From NCBI RefSeq assembly GCF_007197995.1, contig NZ_VKKH01000006.1:1-64000 (forward strand): a DNA stretch of 64,000 nt, read 5' to 3'. The translations under genes were made by a program, and so were the position numbers. The stretch is from Aliiglaciecola sp. M165. GTDB lineage: Bacteria > Pseudomonadota > Gammaproteobacteria > Enterobacterales > Alteromonadaceae. Each line of letters begins with the position of its first letter. Within the stretch, counting starts at the first letter, position 1. The notes under the pieces were generated by a model. It did no database searches. It was not told the origin of the DNA and saw nothing but the letters and a program-made list of their open reading frames with translations. Shown here one piece after another: positions 1-9,141 of this stretch.

Positions 1-126
1 ATGAGTCATCCCTGATAGTTTAACTATCCTAAAGGGTTGTTGAAGACTACGACGTAGATAGGCAGGGTGTGGAAGCGTTGCAAGGCGTTAAGCTAACCTG
101 TACTAATTGCCCGTGAGACTTAACCA
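1..126 (+). rRNA. rrl: 23S ribosomal RNA, 3' end (partial)
   Basis: The first ~126 bases match the conserved 3' end of bacterial 23S rRNA, ending in the typical GTGAGACTTAACC tail. The 5' part lies outside the window. The rRNA reads in the plus direction and is followed, after a ~115-base spacer without a tRNA, by 5S rRNA, which is the usual rrn order. The exact last base is estimated by comparison with the E. coli end. Confidence 0.93.
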
Positions 127-241
127 TACAACACCCAAATGTCTTCCTTTGGAAGATGGGTGTACGTGACAAGACAACACAAACAAATAGAGTACGCAGA
201 CTCTTTGAGATTACACAGCTTTCGAAATTGTAACCAGTTTA

Positions 242-360
242 TGTCTGGCAACCATAGCGATACGGTACCACCTGATTCCATTCCGAACTCAGAAGTGAAA
301 CGTATTAGCGGCGATGGTAGTGTGGGGTTTCCCCATGTGAGAGTAGCACATTGCCAGACT
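242..360 (+). rRNA. rrf: 5S ribosomal RNA
   Basis: This ~119-base segment begins TGTCTGGCA and ends TGCCAGACT, so the two ends pair to form helix I. It carries the conserved 5S core (CCGAACTCAGAAGTGAAAC) and the GGTAGTGTGGGGT segment. Length and position after 23S fit a 5S gene. It is the last intact gene of the rrn operon and is followed directly by a terminator. Confidence 0.95.
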
Positions 361-372
361 CCTATTTAGAAG

Positions 373-402
373 AAGGGCTATCCATATGGGTAGCCCTTTT
401 TT
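373..402 (+). terminator. rrn operon terminator
   Basis: AGGGCTATCC pairs with GGGTAGCCCT (one T-G pair) across a 4-base loop and runs into a T tract. It lies 13 bases after the 5S gene, so it is the expected rho-independent end of the rrn transcript. Confidence 0.85.
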
Positions 403-421
403 CATTTCAAGTAACAATACT

Positions 422-508
422 TCCATGTAGCGCCTTCCAGCCCGGCATCCATGCCGGTCGTTCAGTCTGTTAACGCTTCTGCGAAGCTAAAAACAACTGC
501 CTTCACCC
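422..508 (+). repeat. 5S-flank repeat, copy A
   Basis: This ~87-base segment recurs at 799-884 with substitutions and small indels. The best conserved part is 455-508 versus 832-884, including the shared run TTAACGCTTCT and GAAGCTAAAAACA. It ends exactly where a truncated 5S copy begins, so flank and 5S were probably duplicated together. Confidence 0.7.
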
Positions 509-509
509 A

Positions 510-570
510 AACTCAGAAGTGAAACGTGTTAGCGGCGATGGTAGTGTGGGGTTTCCCCATGCGAGTGTAG
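510..570 (+). pseudogene. Truncated 5S rRNA copy
   Basis: Positions 510-570 match 286-346 of the intact 5S gene at 58 of 61 positions by eye. The 5' ~44 bases of 5S are absent and replaced by the flank repeat. Downstream of 570 the sequence diverges, so helix I cannot form. This is a remnant of a duplicated 5S gene rather than a functional RNA. Confidence 0.8.
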
Positions 571-610
571 TTACACGCGCACGCTAGTGTGTCAGGCTCC
601 TATTCAAGAT

Positions 611-640
611 AAAAGCCACCTTCATCGGGTGGCTTTTTTC
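611..640 (+). terminator. Terminator after the 5S remnant
   Basis: AAAAGCCACC and GGTGGCTTTTTT pair across a 7-base loop, with a T tract at the 3' side. It sits ~40 bases after the 5S remnant, as the true terminator does after the intact 5S, and looks like the retained end of the duplicated unit. Confidence 0.75.
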
Positions 641-663
641 GTTTTTGAGACGTCAAAACATCC

Positions 664-699
664 CCACCTTTATCCAGCAATGCCAAAGGTGGCTTTTTC
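664..699 (+). terminator. Second terminator-like hairpin
   Basis: CCACCTTT (664-671) pairs with AAAGGTGG (685-692) and is followed by CTTTTT. It shares the GGTGGCTTTTT 3' arm with the preceding hairpin, which suggests a local duplication. No gene precedes it directly. Confidence 0.5.
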
Positions 700-798
700 C
701 TTAAAGCGCTGCGCGCAAGAGCAATTCCAAAGGGGAAACCTAACCCATCTAGTGTCATGCAATACTTTACTTCGTAGTAGATAGATAGGTGTCACACA

Positions 799-884
799 TC
801 CATGTGGTTGCTCCCAGCCGTTCCTCCCTGAACGTCGTTCAGTCGGTTAACGCTTCTTCGAAGCTAAAAACACCGCCTTCACCC
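799..884 (+). repeat. 5S-flank repeat, copy B
   Basis: Second copy of the 422-508 repeat. It is followed at 882-895 by CCCCATGCGAGAG, matching the 3' third of 5S as in the first remnant, so a second and more decayed 5S copy once stood here. No protein or RNA gene is otherwise recognisable. Confidence 0.65.
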
Positions 885-993
885 CCATGCGAGAGGTTAT
901 CGAAGAAACATCATCCCCGAAGCGCTCTTATGTCGCGCACGCAGTCGGGGATCTCTCAAGCTGTTATCGAGAACTCTAGAGAGCATTAACCCT

Positions 994-1067
994 GCACAGC
1001 CACCACGCGGTAAATACGTCCCTGTACGCTTAGGTTTTTCATCCATGAAAAACATAGATGGCTGTGC
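994..1067. repeat. Nested inverted repeat
   Basis: The outer arms GCACAGCCA (994-1002) and TGGCTGTGC (1059-1067) are perfect complements. Inside is a near-perfect palindrome, GTTTTTCAT-CC-ATGAAAAAC (1034-1053). There is no T tract, so it is not an obvious terminator. It may be an intergenic palindromic element. A short open frame crosses it on the minus strand, but I do not regard that as coding. Confidence 0.55.
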
Positions 1068-1277
1068 TGCGTTACTACTCTCCTGGTACATGAGTCTCTC
1101 TGAAAATACACCTTTGGGTTATCTCTCAAACCACCATATCGAGTCCTCATGAATACCCAATGAGTTTTATATTAAAGCTGAGACCTCATCCCTAAGATAT
1201 CTTTGTTTTTCAAATGCAGAACGAGGATCTAGTCAACGAGTAGAACTGTTAACTCATCACAAAAAAACTGTATCTAT

Positions 1278-1306
1278 TTAGCAACTTTTTGGTTTTAGTC
1301 TATAGT
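1278..1306 (+). promoter_or_regulatory. Possible sigma-70 promoter
   Basis: TTAGCA (1278-1283), a 17-base spacer and TATAGT (1301-1306) stand ~38 bases before a GTG codon with a good ribosome-binding site. The match is 4/6 and 5/6. This suggests that the broken gene downstream was once expressed, or that its first part still is. Confidence 0.4.
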
Positions 1307-1343
1307 AGCCATCAGCATGGAACATGGATAAAAGGAAATCACC

Positions 1344-1793
1344 GTGGAATTTGAAAAAAGAACCCACGGCAGTTGGGATTGTGAAATTCTAGCGGCACAA
1401 AAAGTATTGCTACAAAAAGGTAAGGGGAGTTGGAATAAGCAAGCCGTTATTGGCTAAGCAAAATTGGAGTCAGATTGCGCCAATCAACTACATAATGCTC
1501 CTTGGGCGAGCATAGGATATGGTGTTGATTGGGAGCCTGGCACTCCCGATATTGAGCAAATCATAATCGAATTGTTTCAACAAGTGGCAAGCCTTAATTG
1601 CCAACTACACGTTGTGATTGTTAAAAACTCAGTCGCCAAATTCCAATTGGAGAGAATGCTTTCTGTCGTTTCTGAAGGGTATCAACTAAGATTTTCTGAC
1701 AGTATTTCAGAAACCATTCGCATTCTAAATAATGCGGGATTCGATGTTTCCGATTCCCAGGTTCAAGATTTTATTGCAGAGCCGTATTATTAG
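1344..1793 (+). pseudogene. Small unknown gene interrupted by an in-frame TAA
   Basis: A GTG at 1344, preceded by AAGGAA at proper spacing, opens a frame reading MEFEKRTHGSWDCEILAAQ. It stops at TAA 1455-1457 after 37 codons. The same frame continues without further stops to 1793, giving ~112 more residues ending in DFIAEPYY. The simplest reading is a ~149-residue protein with one nonsense mutation. The alternative is two small proteins, the second starting at TTG 1464 without a clear ribosome-binding site. I see no signal peptide, membrane segment or known motif, and I do not recognise the family. Confidence 0.45.
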
Positions 1794-2215
1794 TATTTGG
1801 ATACCTTTCTTTATCTCACTCCGTCGCTAAATCCATATGGTGTTGATCATCACCTTTGGCAAACCATGGGTTCCCTTCATACTTTTAAGAAGTACCTCTT
1901 TTTACACCTATCCATGAGTAATATTCTATCGAGGGATACCAAGAGTTGGACGTCGAAAAGCACAAAGGTGAGAGGATTTGCAGGACACTTGATGTTCTAG
2001 ACGGGGCTGAAAATTTGAGTTTACTTTAAAATTGCTTATATTTATAAGAGAAGTTTTGCGTGAAACTTTAAACTTGGCTTGCCGGTAAAGGTGTTATATC
2101 GGCGCCGCTCACTGATGTTTGTAGTGTTATCGCGTTGTTTAAAATAGTGTGCTGTTGCAGCATAAGTTTCAATGTTTATCCGTTTATCGGATTAAATTAA
2201 ACGTTGGGAGGGTCT
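1794..2215. other. Intergenic stretch, no gene recognised
   Basis: About 420 bases without a convincing gene. An open frame starting TTG at 1797 has no ribosome-binding site and low-complexity composition. A short inverted repeat, CGTTTA...TAAACG (2180-2202), lies just before the ribosome-binding site of the next gene. Confidence 0.4.
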
Positions 2216-2941
2216 ATGCAGCACAGCATAAATTATCTAACGAGGTTAGCCCTTATTTGCGTATTGTTGGTATGTTCTGCATGCTCAACACCATTATTCA
2301 GGGCTAATTTTAGTGGCTCACCGCTTGGACCATTTTCGAACGGGGATACCGGTAGTTTCGAACAAGGTAGCTCTCCACAAGGCGATGTGGTTTTGGGAAG
2401 TAATCTCGAGCAAAGCAGTGTAAAATTTGTCAATAGTTTCTTACCTGATGCAGGTACAGCCTTACTGCTTGGTCCTAATCCAGTGACCGCTACTGTCAGC
2501 CCTACCATAGAGTTTCGACCTGTATCAGCCGACCCCGATCATACGAAGCGGACATTTTATTGGGATGGCGAGAAACAAGGATACCAGACAATGGATTGCA
2601 TCTTTCGAGATATAAGTGATGGCGACCTTATGTTTACGCTTCGCTTCGCGAACGGCAACGCACTGCTTATATTGTCAACCGATTACGACATACAGGTTGG
2701 CGCGCTGCCGTCGTCACTGCCTCATCAGGTTTGGATTACGCTGCAACCCGGAGCGAATACTGGCAATTTAAAAATAAGTTTCGCTGGAGGGCAACCCATA
2801 AGTAGTAATGGCTTCTTTGTTCCCAATTATCCGAGCATTGGCGGTGCGAAAATAACGGTAAGCTGCTCGTATGCAGGATTTGGTAGTGCTGTGCAGGAAA
2901 GCTACCAATTTGATAACCTTATTTTTCGAAGCAAGAAATGA
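2216..2941 (+). CDS. Predicted lipoprotein, unknown function
   Basis: The protein is 241 residues starting at ATG 2216, with GGGAGG seven bases upstream. An upstream in-frame TTG at 2204 lies before that site and is less likely. The N-terminus is a lipoprotein signal: charged start, hydrophobic LALICVLLVCSAC core and a Cys after SA, followed by STPLF. The rest is polar, rich in Gly, Ser, Phe and Asn, with alternating patterns that suggest a beta-sandwich. I recognise no enzyme motif. It stands alone, with large non-coding gaps on both sides, which fits an accessory gene. The predicted location is a membrane-anchored periplasmic or surface protein. Confidence 0.7.
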   Translation: MQHSINYLTRLALICVLLVCSACSTPLFRANFSGSPLGPFSNGDTGSFEQGSSPQGDVVLGSNLEQSSVKFVNSFLPDAGTALLLGPNPVTATVSPTIEFRPVSADPDHTKRTFYWDGEKQGYQTMDCIFRDISDGDLMFTLRFANGNALLILSTDYDIQVGALPSSLPHQVWITLQPGANTGNLKISFAGGQPISSNGFFVPNYPSIGGAKITVSCSYAGFGSAVQESYQFDNLIFRSKK

Positions 2942-3249
2942 ATGCACGGTGTTTTGTTTGGTGCAGCATGACAAATTACAAAGGGTTCAGTCTGGTCAAC
3001 TTACCATAATGGGTAACCGCTATCTTTTGCTCGGTATGTTAACAGGATAGCAACGATTGACAGATGTCAAATATGACTTTTTGGGCCCCACGCAGGTCTC
3101 TAAAGCAGCGCTAGAAACGTTTTCGGCCGAAAAACTTTATTCGTTGTCTTTGCAACAACTGTGCTCAACATCCGATATAAAATTGGTGGGAATCGACTCG
3201 AAACGCCGTTAGACTATTGTTTCAAATAAAGATGAAGTTGGATTTTTGA
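2942..3249. other. Intergenic stretch, nothing recognised
   Basis: About 308 bases between two plus-strand genes. No stable hairpin with a T tract, no tRNA-like fold and no convincing open frame were seen. Confidence 0.4.
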
Positions 3250-4458
3250 GTGCGCTCACTGTTTAATGTCAGGTCATTCGTCATATTTTTTTTAGTAACC
3301 ATATTAATGCTGTTACTGATATTTAGTAGTAACCTAGTGAGACTGTACACTGCGATTACCCTTTATGATGAAGGCAAAATAGTAAACAATTTTTTGACTC
3401 TTTATCAAAATTTTAATGCGAACAAAATTCCAGCTAGCCAAACGCCTTTTCAATTTCCTCAACAATTATCAGAGCTGCCAACGAATTTCGAATTAGATGA
3501 GCATTCTTTTTCATTGGAAAATTTTATCAGGGAAAGCGGAACAACTGGCCTATTGGTCATCAAAGACGGCGTAATAAAATATGAAAACTATTACCGCGGC
3601 CACGAACAACAAAAACAACATATCTCTTGGTCGGTGGGTAAATCTTTTTTATCCGCACTATTTGGTATCGCTATCGAAGAAGGTCATATTGACAATATTG
3701 AACAGGCTGTCACGGATTACGTGCCTGAATTACAAGGGAGTGGTTATGACAGCGTGCGAATCAAAGACGTTTTGCAAATGTCATCTGGCGTAAAATTTAA
3801 TGAAGACTACGGTGATTTTTACTCTGACATCAATCGCTTTTCACGCGCTGTCGCATTTGGTACATCGCTGGATGAATTTTCAGCTTCGTTAACCAGACAA
3901 CGCGAGCCGGGAACCTATCACCATTATGTCAGTATTGATACGCAAGTTTTGGGGATGGTGCTTGATAGAGCTATAGACGTGAGCTTAACGGAGTACTTAC
4001 AAACCAAAATTTGGGAGCCTTTAGGAATGGAATACCCTACCTATTGGTTAAAGGACGATTATGATATGGAGCTTGCGCTCGGCGGACTAAATGTTACGTT
4101 GAGAGACTATGCTAAATTTGGCTGGTTATATGCAAACAAAGGCAATTGGTTTGGTAAGCAAATTGTACCCGCTAAATGGGTTGAGGACTCTGTTATGCCC
4201 GACGCTCCCCATTTAATACCGGGACCAAATCCAGCATCAAGCTCGAGTTTTGGATATGGTTATCAGTGGTGGATACCTTCGGAAGCAGAAGATGAATTTG
4301 TCGCGCAGGGGATCTATCACCAATATATTTACATTGATCCCGATAAAAATTTGGTCATCGTAAAAAACTCAGCCAACCATCTTTATAACGACAAAACCTA
4401 TAATTGGAGCGCCAAGCACATGGCAATGTTTCGCGCTATTGAACAGCATTTTCGCTAG
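3250..4458 (+). CDS. Beta-lactamase-fold serine hydrolase, membrane anchored
   Basis: This 402-residue protein starts at GTG 3250. Residues ~9-30 form one hydrophobic segment, probably an uncleaved anchor with the catalytic domain in the periplasm. The SxxK motif of class C beta-lactamases and related esterases is SVGK at S128-K131, in HISWSVGKSF. The Tyr of the second motif is probably Y226 (YHHYVSID). The layout, with GLLVIKDGVIKYENYY before SxxK, resembles 6-aminohexanoate-dimer hydrolase-type family members. The substrate cannot be read from sequence; esterase, peptidase and amide hydrolase are all possible. It converges with, and overlaps by 23 bases, the minus-strand gene after it. Confidence 0.85.
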   Translation: MRSLFNVRSFVIFFLVTILMLLLIFSSNLVRLYTAITLYDEGKIVNNFLTLYQNFNANKIPASQTPFQFPQQLSELPTNFELDEHSFSLENFIRESGTTGLLVIKDGVIKYENYYRGHEQQKQHISWSVGKSFLSALFGIAIEEGHIDNIEQAVTDYVPELQGSGYDSVRIKDVLQMSSGVKFNEDYGDFYSDINRFSRAVAFGTSLDEFSASLTRQREPGTYHHYVSIDTQVLGMVLDRAIDVSLTEYLQTKIWEPLGMEYPTYWLKDDYDMELALGGLNVTLRDYAKFGWLYANKGNWFGKQIVPAKWVEDSVMPDAPHLIPGPNPASSSSFGYGYQWWIPSEAEDEFVAQGIYHQYIYIDPDKNLVIVKNSANHLYNDKTYNWSAKHMAMFRAIEQHFR

Positions 4459-4897
4459 CATTGGCCCTTTTGCGCTGGTACATGAACACCCAACCTCCAA
4501 AAATACCTGCGATGGATTGCAAACCCATACCAAAGGAACTTCTTGCTCCAGCGATTAAGGTTATATTTAAAATAGGGTGCATTGCTAAAAGCGCGGTTAA
4601 CATGGCAAAACAACCGGCCAAAAGATACAGTTCAGGAACGCTTCTTTTAATGATTTTCTGGATAAGTGCAGCGACAGAAAAGCCGATTAAAAGTGCTAAA
4701 AATATTGTCCCACCGTAAGCAGGAAAAAGTCCAATCATATCATCTAAACTGGTGGATAGCCGCGTACTGAAGTCGATGTCCACACCAAGTTCAATGAGGC
4801 GATAGAGGACCGATTGAGTATGAAACAAACTGGCCAAAACAAAACAGGCGGTCACAGCAGCAACAAAATCGACAAAAAGTCTTATTGCTTTTTTCAT
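4436..4897 (-). CDS. Small integral membrane protein, unknown
   Basis: The 153-residue protein starts at ATG 4897 with AGGA eight bases upstream. About four hydrophobic segments are visible, around residues 8-26, 60-80, 88-108 and 112-140. The C-terminus (YQRKRANASENAVQ) is basic and probably cytoplasmic. I recognise no family motif. Its 3' end overlaps the 3' end of the serine hydrolase gene on the other strand, so the two transcripts converge. It stands in an accessory stretch, and its function is unknown. Confidence 0.65.
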   Translation of the reverse strand: MKKAIRLFVDFVAAVTACFVLASLFHTQSVLYRLIELGVDIDFSTRLSTSLDDMIGLFPAYGGTIFLALLIGFSVAALIQKIIKRSVPELYLLAGCFAMLTALLAMHPILNITLIAGARSSFGMGLQSIAGIFGGWVFMYQRKRANASENAVQ

Positions 4898-5052
4898 ATT
4901 TAATTCCTGAGCAGAAATCTAACTTTTAGTAGCCTAAATCATTATTGATACTTTAACCAACCCAGATTGTTGAAATTTGACACTACGTTGATTGCTTAAA
5001 GTTGAAATCTCGGTCAATCAGATTAAGCTGTTTCAGGTTAAAGGAGAATCTG

Positions 5053-6183
5053 ATGAGTACACCCCACGTCAAAACTTGTTCTTTAGTACTTTTATTTTTA
5101 TCTTGCTTCCACATATCGGCACAAGAACAAAACGCATCAGCGGGTTTTAAAGTTGAAGAAGTCGTAACGGATCTAACGTTTCCATGGTCTGTGGCCTTTC
5201 TGTCAAATAATCAAATGCTAGTGACTGAACGTGGCGGCACATTAAGACATGTCGTCAATAAAACAGTGAGTAAACCCATAGCCGGCATTCCTGACGATCT
5301 TTATGTTAAAGGGCAGGGCGGGCTTTTGGATGTCGTGCTGCACCCGCAGTATCGCCAAAATGGATGGATTTACCTCAGTTACTCCTCAGGAACCGATAGC
5401 AACAACACGCTCAAGGTTATCAGAGCCAAGCTTCGTGACAATCAATTGGTGGAAAAACAGGATATTTTCGAGGTACTGCCCTACCGTGACACCCCTGTTC
5501 ATTATGGTGCCAAAATGGTCTTTATTGAGGACAACAGCCTCCTGATCACCTCGGGCGATGGTTTTGATTATCGGGAAGATGCACAAAGAGACAACAATCA
5601 AATGGGCAAGATTCTTCGAGTATTAGATGATGGCTCTATTCCTCTAGACAATCCGTATATTGGTGAGACGGAAAAGAATTTGTCAGCCGCTGTTTTTACT
5701 AAGGGTCATCGCAATCCACAAGGTTTGGTATACGACCTAAACCGCAATAAAGTGTTTTCTCATGAACATGGTCCCGCAGGTGGTGATGAAATCAATATTA
5801 TCAAAATGGGAAAAAACTATGGATGGCCAATCATTACTTACGGAAAAGATTATTCTGGTGCTACTATTTCGCCTTTTAAATCCTATCCGGGAATGGAACA
5901 GCCACTTGTTGATTGGACGCCGTCTGTTGCTCCTTCGGGCATGGCGGTTTATTATGGAAGTTTATTTCCTCAAATGCGCGGCGACCTATTGGTCAGCACA
6001 TTAAAAACCAAAGAGATTCTATGGATCAAAATGCGAGGCGATAAAGTCGTCGAGCAACAATCATTGTTCGCAGATCTTGGCTATCGTTTTCGGGACATTA
6101 AAGTGCACCCAGATGGTTCGCTTTATCTACTTGTTGATAGTGCTGAAGGAAAAATATTGCGGGTCACACCTCAAATTAATTAA
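5053..6183 (+). CDS. Secreted PQQ-dependent sugar dehydrogenase (YliI/Asd-like)
   Basis: A 376-residue protein from ATG 5053, with AAGGAG six bases upstream. A longer frame upstream has no such site. Residues 1-24 form a Sec signal peptide ending in SAQE. The mature part has features of soluble aldose sugar dehydrogenases with a six-bladed propeller: FPWSVAFL near the start, KGHRNPQGLVYD, HEHGPAGGDEINI and NYGWPIITYG, plus the C-terminal RDIKVHPDGSLYLLVD. Known family members oxidise aldoses in the periplasm with PQQ as cofactor. No PQQ synthesis genes are in this window. It is likely monocistronic. Confidence 0.9.
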   Translation: MSTPHVKTCSLVLLFLSCFHISAQEQNASAGFKVEEVVTDLTFPWSVAFLSNNQMLVTERGGTLRHVVNKTVSKPIAGIPDDLYVKGQGGLLDVVLHPQYRQNGWIYLSYSSGTDSNNTLKVIRAKLRDNQLVEKQDIFEVLPYRDTPVHYGAKMVFIEDNSLLITSGDGFDYREDAQRDNNQMGKILRVLDDGSIPLDNPYIGETEKNLSAAVFTKGHRNPQGLVYDLNRNKVFSHEHGPAGGDEINIIKMGKNYGWPIITYGKDYSGATISPFKSYPGMEQPLVDWTPSVAPSGMAVYYGSLFPQMRGDLLVSTLKTKEILWIKMRGDKVVEQQSLFADLGYRFRDIKVHPDGSLYLLVDSAEGKILRVTPQIN

Positions 6184-6346
6184 CTTAGCTTTTTGTGCGC
6201 ATAAAAACTGAGCGATCTAAAAGCTATAAGCCTTGTGTATAGCGGTCATAAACAAACAAAAGCACTGAAAAATTTATATTTTTTGCGTTTACCTTTATAC
6301 TTACGCCACACAACTTTTCATAGTCAAAATCTAAGAGGGCTAAATA

Positions 6347-8959
6347 GTGTTAGAAGCTTATCGTACACACGTTGAAGAGCGCGCAGCTGAAGGGATCCCA
6401 CCTAAGCCATTAAATCCAGAGCAAGTTGCCGGATTAGTTGAATTATTGAAAAATCCACCGGCAGGAGAAGAAGAATACCTGCTAGAGTTGATTTCTGAAC
6501 GCGTTCCTCCGGGCGTTGATGAAGCCGCGTATGTCAAAGCTGGCTTTTTAGCAGCCATTGTAAATGGCGAAGCGACATCTCCACTTATTTCTAAAGACGC
6601 AGCGATTCAATTACTTGGCAACATGCACGGTGGATACAACATCGTCACCTTGGTTGAAGCGCTAGACAATGAAGAACTAGCAGAGTTGGCCGCGGAAGAA
6701 TTGAAGCACACGCTTCTTATGTTTGATGCTTTCCATGATGTTGAAGAAAAAGCTAAGGCAGGCAACCAATACGCTAAAGATGTCATGCAGTCTTGGGCTG
6801 ATGCAGAATGGTTTACCCAGCGTCCAAATCTGGAAGAAAAAATTACCTTAAGCGTTTTTAAAGTGACAGGTGAAACTAACACCGATGACCTTTCACCAGC
6901 GCCTGATGCCTGGTCACGTCCTGATATCCCACTTCATGCTCGTGCCATGTACAAAATGACTCGTGATGGACTAGAGCCAGAAAAGCATGGTGAAGTTGGT
7001 CCGATGAGTCAGATTGATGCGATCAAAGCTAAAGGCTATCCAGTCGCATTTGTGGGTGACGTTGTAGGAACAGGATCATCACGTAAATCTGCTACGAATT
7101 CCGTTTTGTGGTTCTTCGGCGATGATATGCCAGGTGTACCTAATAAACGTGGTGGTGGTATTTGTATTGGCGGTAAAGTTGCCCCAATCTTTTTTAATAC
7201 CATGGAAGATGCTGGTGCATTGGTATTTGAAGCCGACGTGGACAAAATGGAAATGGGCGATGTGATTGACATTTATCCGATGGAAGGAAAGATTGTCAAC
7301 AACGCGACGGGCGAGACAGTATCTGAATACAGCTACAAATCACAAGTTTTGCTGGATGAAGTAAGAGCTGGCGGTCGTATCAACCTAATCATTGGCCGTG
7401 GATTAACTGACAAAGCACGCGAGTCCCTTGGTTTAGGCGCCTCGGATATATTCCGTAAACCAGAACAACCTGCAGACTCCGACAAAGGCTACACGTTGGC
7501 GCAAAAAATGGTTGGTAAAGCATGTGGTGTTGACGGGGTGAGACCTGGCACATATTGCGAACCTAAAATGACAACGGTAGGTTCCCAAGATACCACAGGG
7601 CCTATGACTCGAGATGAGCTTAAAGACTTAGCGTGTTTAGGTTTCACCGCCGATTTAACTATGCAATCATTCTGTCATACTGCGGCTTATCCTAAACCTG
7701 TCGATATTGACACACAGCACACACTGCCTGATTTCATCATGAATCGTGGTGGTGTTTCGTTGCGTCCAGGAGACGGTATTATCCACTCTTGGTTGAATCG
7801 TATGTTGTTACCTGACACTGTGGGTACGGGTGGAGATTCACATACTCGATTCCCACTTGGTATTTCCTTTCCTGCTGGTTCAGGCCTAGTGGCTTTTGCT
7901 GCGGCGACAGGTGTTATGCCTTTAGATATGCCAGAGTCTGTGTTGGTGCGCTTTAAAGGCGAAATGCAACCTGGTATTACGCTACGTGATTTGGTTCATG
8001 CAATTCCGTTATACGGAATTAAAAATGGCCTTCTGACCGTTGCCAAAAAAGGTAAGACCAATGCGTTCTCTGGTCGAGTATTAGAAATTGAAGGGCTAGA
8101 TAACCTGACAGTAGAGCAAGCATTTGAATTGTCAGATGCTTCTGCAGAGCGCTCAGCGGCGGGCTGTACTATTAAGTTGTCTAAAGAATCCATCGCTGAG
8201 TATCTAAATTCCAATATCACGATGCTTCGCTGGATGATTAACGAAGGGTATGGTGATTCTCGCACGCTAGAGCGTCGCGCGCGTAAGATGGAAGAATGGT
8301 TGGCTAACCCAGAATTAATGGAAGCTGATGCTGACGCAGAATATGCTGAAGTGCTTGAAATTGATTTGAATGAAATAAAAGAGCCAATTTTGTGCTGTCC
8401 TAATGACCCAGATGATGCAAAAACATTATCAGACGTTGCCGGTGATAAAGTTGATGAAGTATTCATTGGCTCATGTATGACGAACATTGGACATTTCCGC
8501 GCTGCAGGTAAGTTGCTCGAGCAATTTAATGGAACGCTTCCAACTCGGCTGTGGATTTCTCCACCTACCAAGATGGACAAAGCGCAGTTGATGGAAGAAG
8601 GTTATTACAACATTTATGGCCGAGCCGGTGTTAGAACAGAAATGCCAGGTTGTTCTTTGTGTATGGGCAACCAGGCCCGTGTACTTGCAGGTGCTACGGT
8701 GTTATCGACTTCTACTCGTAACTTCCCTAACCGTTTAGGTGATGGTGCCAATGTTTACTTGTGTTCAGCTGAGCTTGCCGCTGTAGGCTCTATTGTTGGC
8801 AAAATTCCTACTACTGAAGAGTACATGGAATATGCGAGCAAGATTGAGTCAATGAGTGGTGATGTCTTCCGCTACTTAAACTTCGATCGAATGGATGAGT
8901 TTAAGAAAGCTGAAGAAGCAGCTAAAGCGAATATCATTCCAGCGTTAAATATCGCTTAA
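6347..8959 (+). CDS. acnB: Bifunctional aconitate hydratase 2 / 2-methylisocitrate dehydratase
   Basis: The product is 870 residues, close to E. coli AcnB (865), from GTG 6347 ([16 protein letters not shown]) with an AAGAGGG site upstream. It interconverts citrate and isocitrate through a [4Fe-4S] cluster in the cytosolic TCA cycle. The B-type order is seen: an N-terminal HEAT-like domain, the swivel domain ([20 protein letters not shown]), then the cluster domains. Cluster cysteines are in [11 protein letters not shown] and [13 protein letters not shown]. The gene is monocistronic, with a terminator 22 bases after the stop. The family is known to be regulated by iron and redox state, but I saw no clear operator. 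Confidence 0.98.
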   Translation: MLEAYRTHVEERAAEGIPPKPLNPEQVAGLVELLKNPPAGEEEYLLELISERVPPGVDEAAYVKAGFLAAIVNGEATSPLISKDAAIQLLGNMHGGYNIVTLVEALDNEELAELAAEELKHTLLMFDAFHDVEEKAKAGNQYAKDVMQSWADAEWFTQRPNLEEKITLSVFKVTGETNTDDLSPAPDAWSRPDIPLHARAMYKMTRDGLEPEKHGEVGPMSQIDAIKAKGYPVAFVGDVVGTGSSRKSATNSVLWFFGDDMPGVPNKRGGGICIGGKVAPIFFNTMEDAGALVFEADVDKMEMGDVIDIYPMEGKIVNNATGETVSEYSYKSQVLLDEVRAGGRINLIIGRGLTDKARESLGLGASDIFRKPEQPADSDKGYTLAQKMVGKACGVDGVRPGTYCEPKMTTVGSQDTTGPMTRDELKDLACLGFTADLTMQSFCHTAAYPKPVDIDTQHTLPDFIMNRGGVSLRPGDGIIHSWLNRMLLPDTVGTGGDSHTRFPLGISFPAGSGLVAFAAATGVMPLDMPESVLVRFKGEMQPGITLRDLVHAIPLYGIKNGLLTVAKKGKTNAFSGRVLEIEGLDNLTVEQAFELSDASAERSAAGCTIKLSKESIAEYLNSNITMLRWMINEGYGDSRTLERRARKMEEWLANPELMEADADAEYAEVLEIDLNEIKEPILCCPNDPDDAKTLSDVAGDKVDEVFIGSCMTNIGHFRAAGKLLEQFNGTLPTRLWISPPTKMDKAQLMEEGYYNIYGRAGVRTEMPGCSLCMGNQARVLAGATVLSTSTRNFPNRLGDGANVYLCSAELAAVGSIVGKIPTTEEYMEYASKIESMSGDVFRYLNFDRMDEFKKAEEAAKANIIPALNIA

Positions 8960-8980
8960 TGTCTTAAATTTGAAAGAGTT

Positions 8981-9018
8981 AAAAGCCGGACTTTGCCTTT
9001 GCTAAGTCCGGTTTTTTT
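8981..9018 (+). terminator. acnB terminator
   Basis: AAGCCGGACTT pairs with AAGTCCGGTTT around a ~10-base loop and is followed by a T tract. It begins ~22 bases after the acnB stop. Confidence 0.88.
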
Positions 9019-9141
9019 ATGCACACTAGAATCTATCGAAGACTGTATGTACGTCAATAATTCATATGTTGAGTGCGTCAGTTGGTCTGGCTCTAGTTGC
9101 CTTTAAAGAACATCTAAATAATAACAATAAAGGAAGTCATC

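Noticed and set aside
139-369. Open frame crossing the 5S gene
   Set aside because: It overlaps the 23S tail and the 5S rRNA; structural RNA explains the sequence and there is no ribosome-binding site.
897-1091. Minus-strand open frame of 64 codons near the rrn end
   Set aside because: It lies across the nested palindrome and repeat sequence, lacks a good ribosome-binding site and shows no domain.
1797-2000. 67-codon open frame after the interrupted gene
   Set aside because: TTG start without a ribosome-binding site, no recognisable motif; probably chance.
7996-8580. 194-codon minus-strand open frame inside acnB
   Set aside because: Antisense shadow of a conserved enzyme, Ser-rich composition and no ribosome-binding site.
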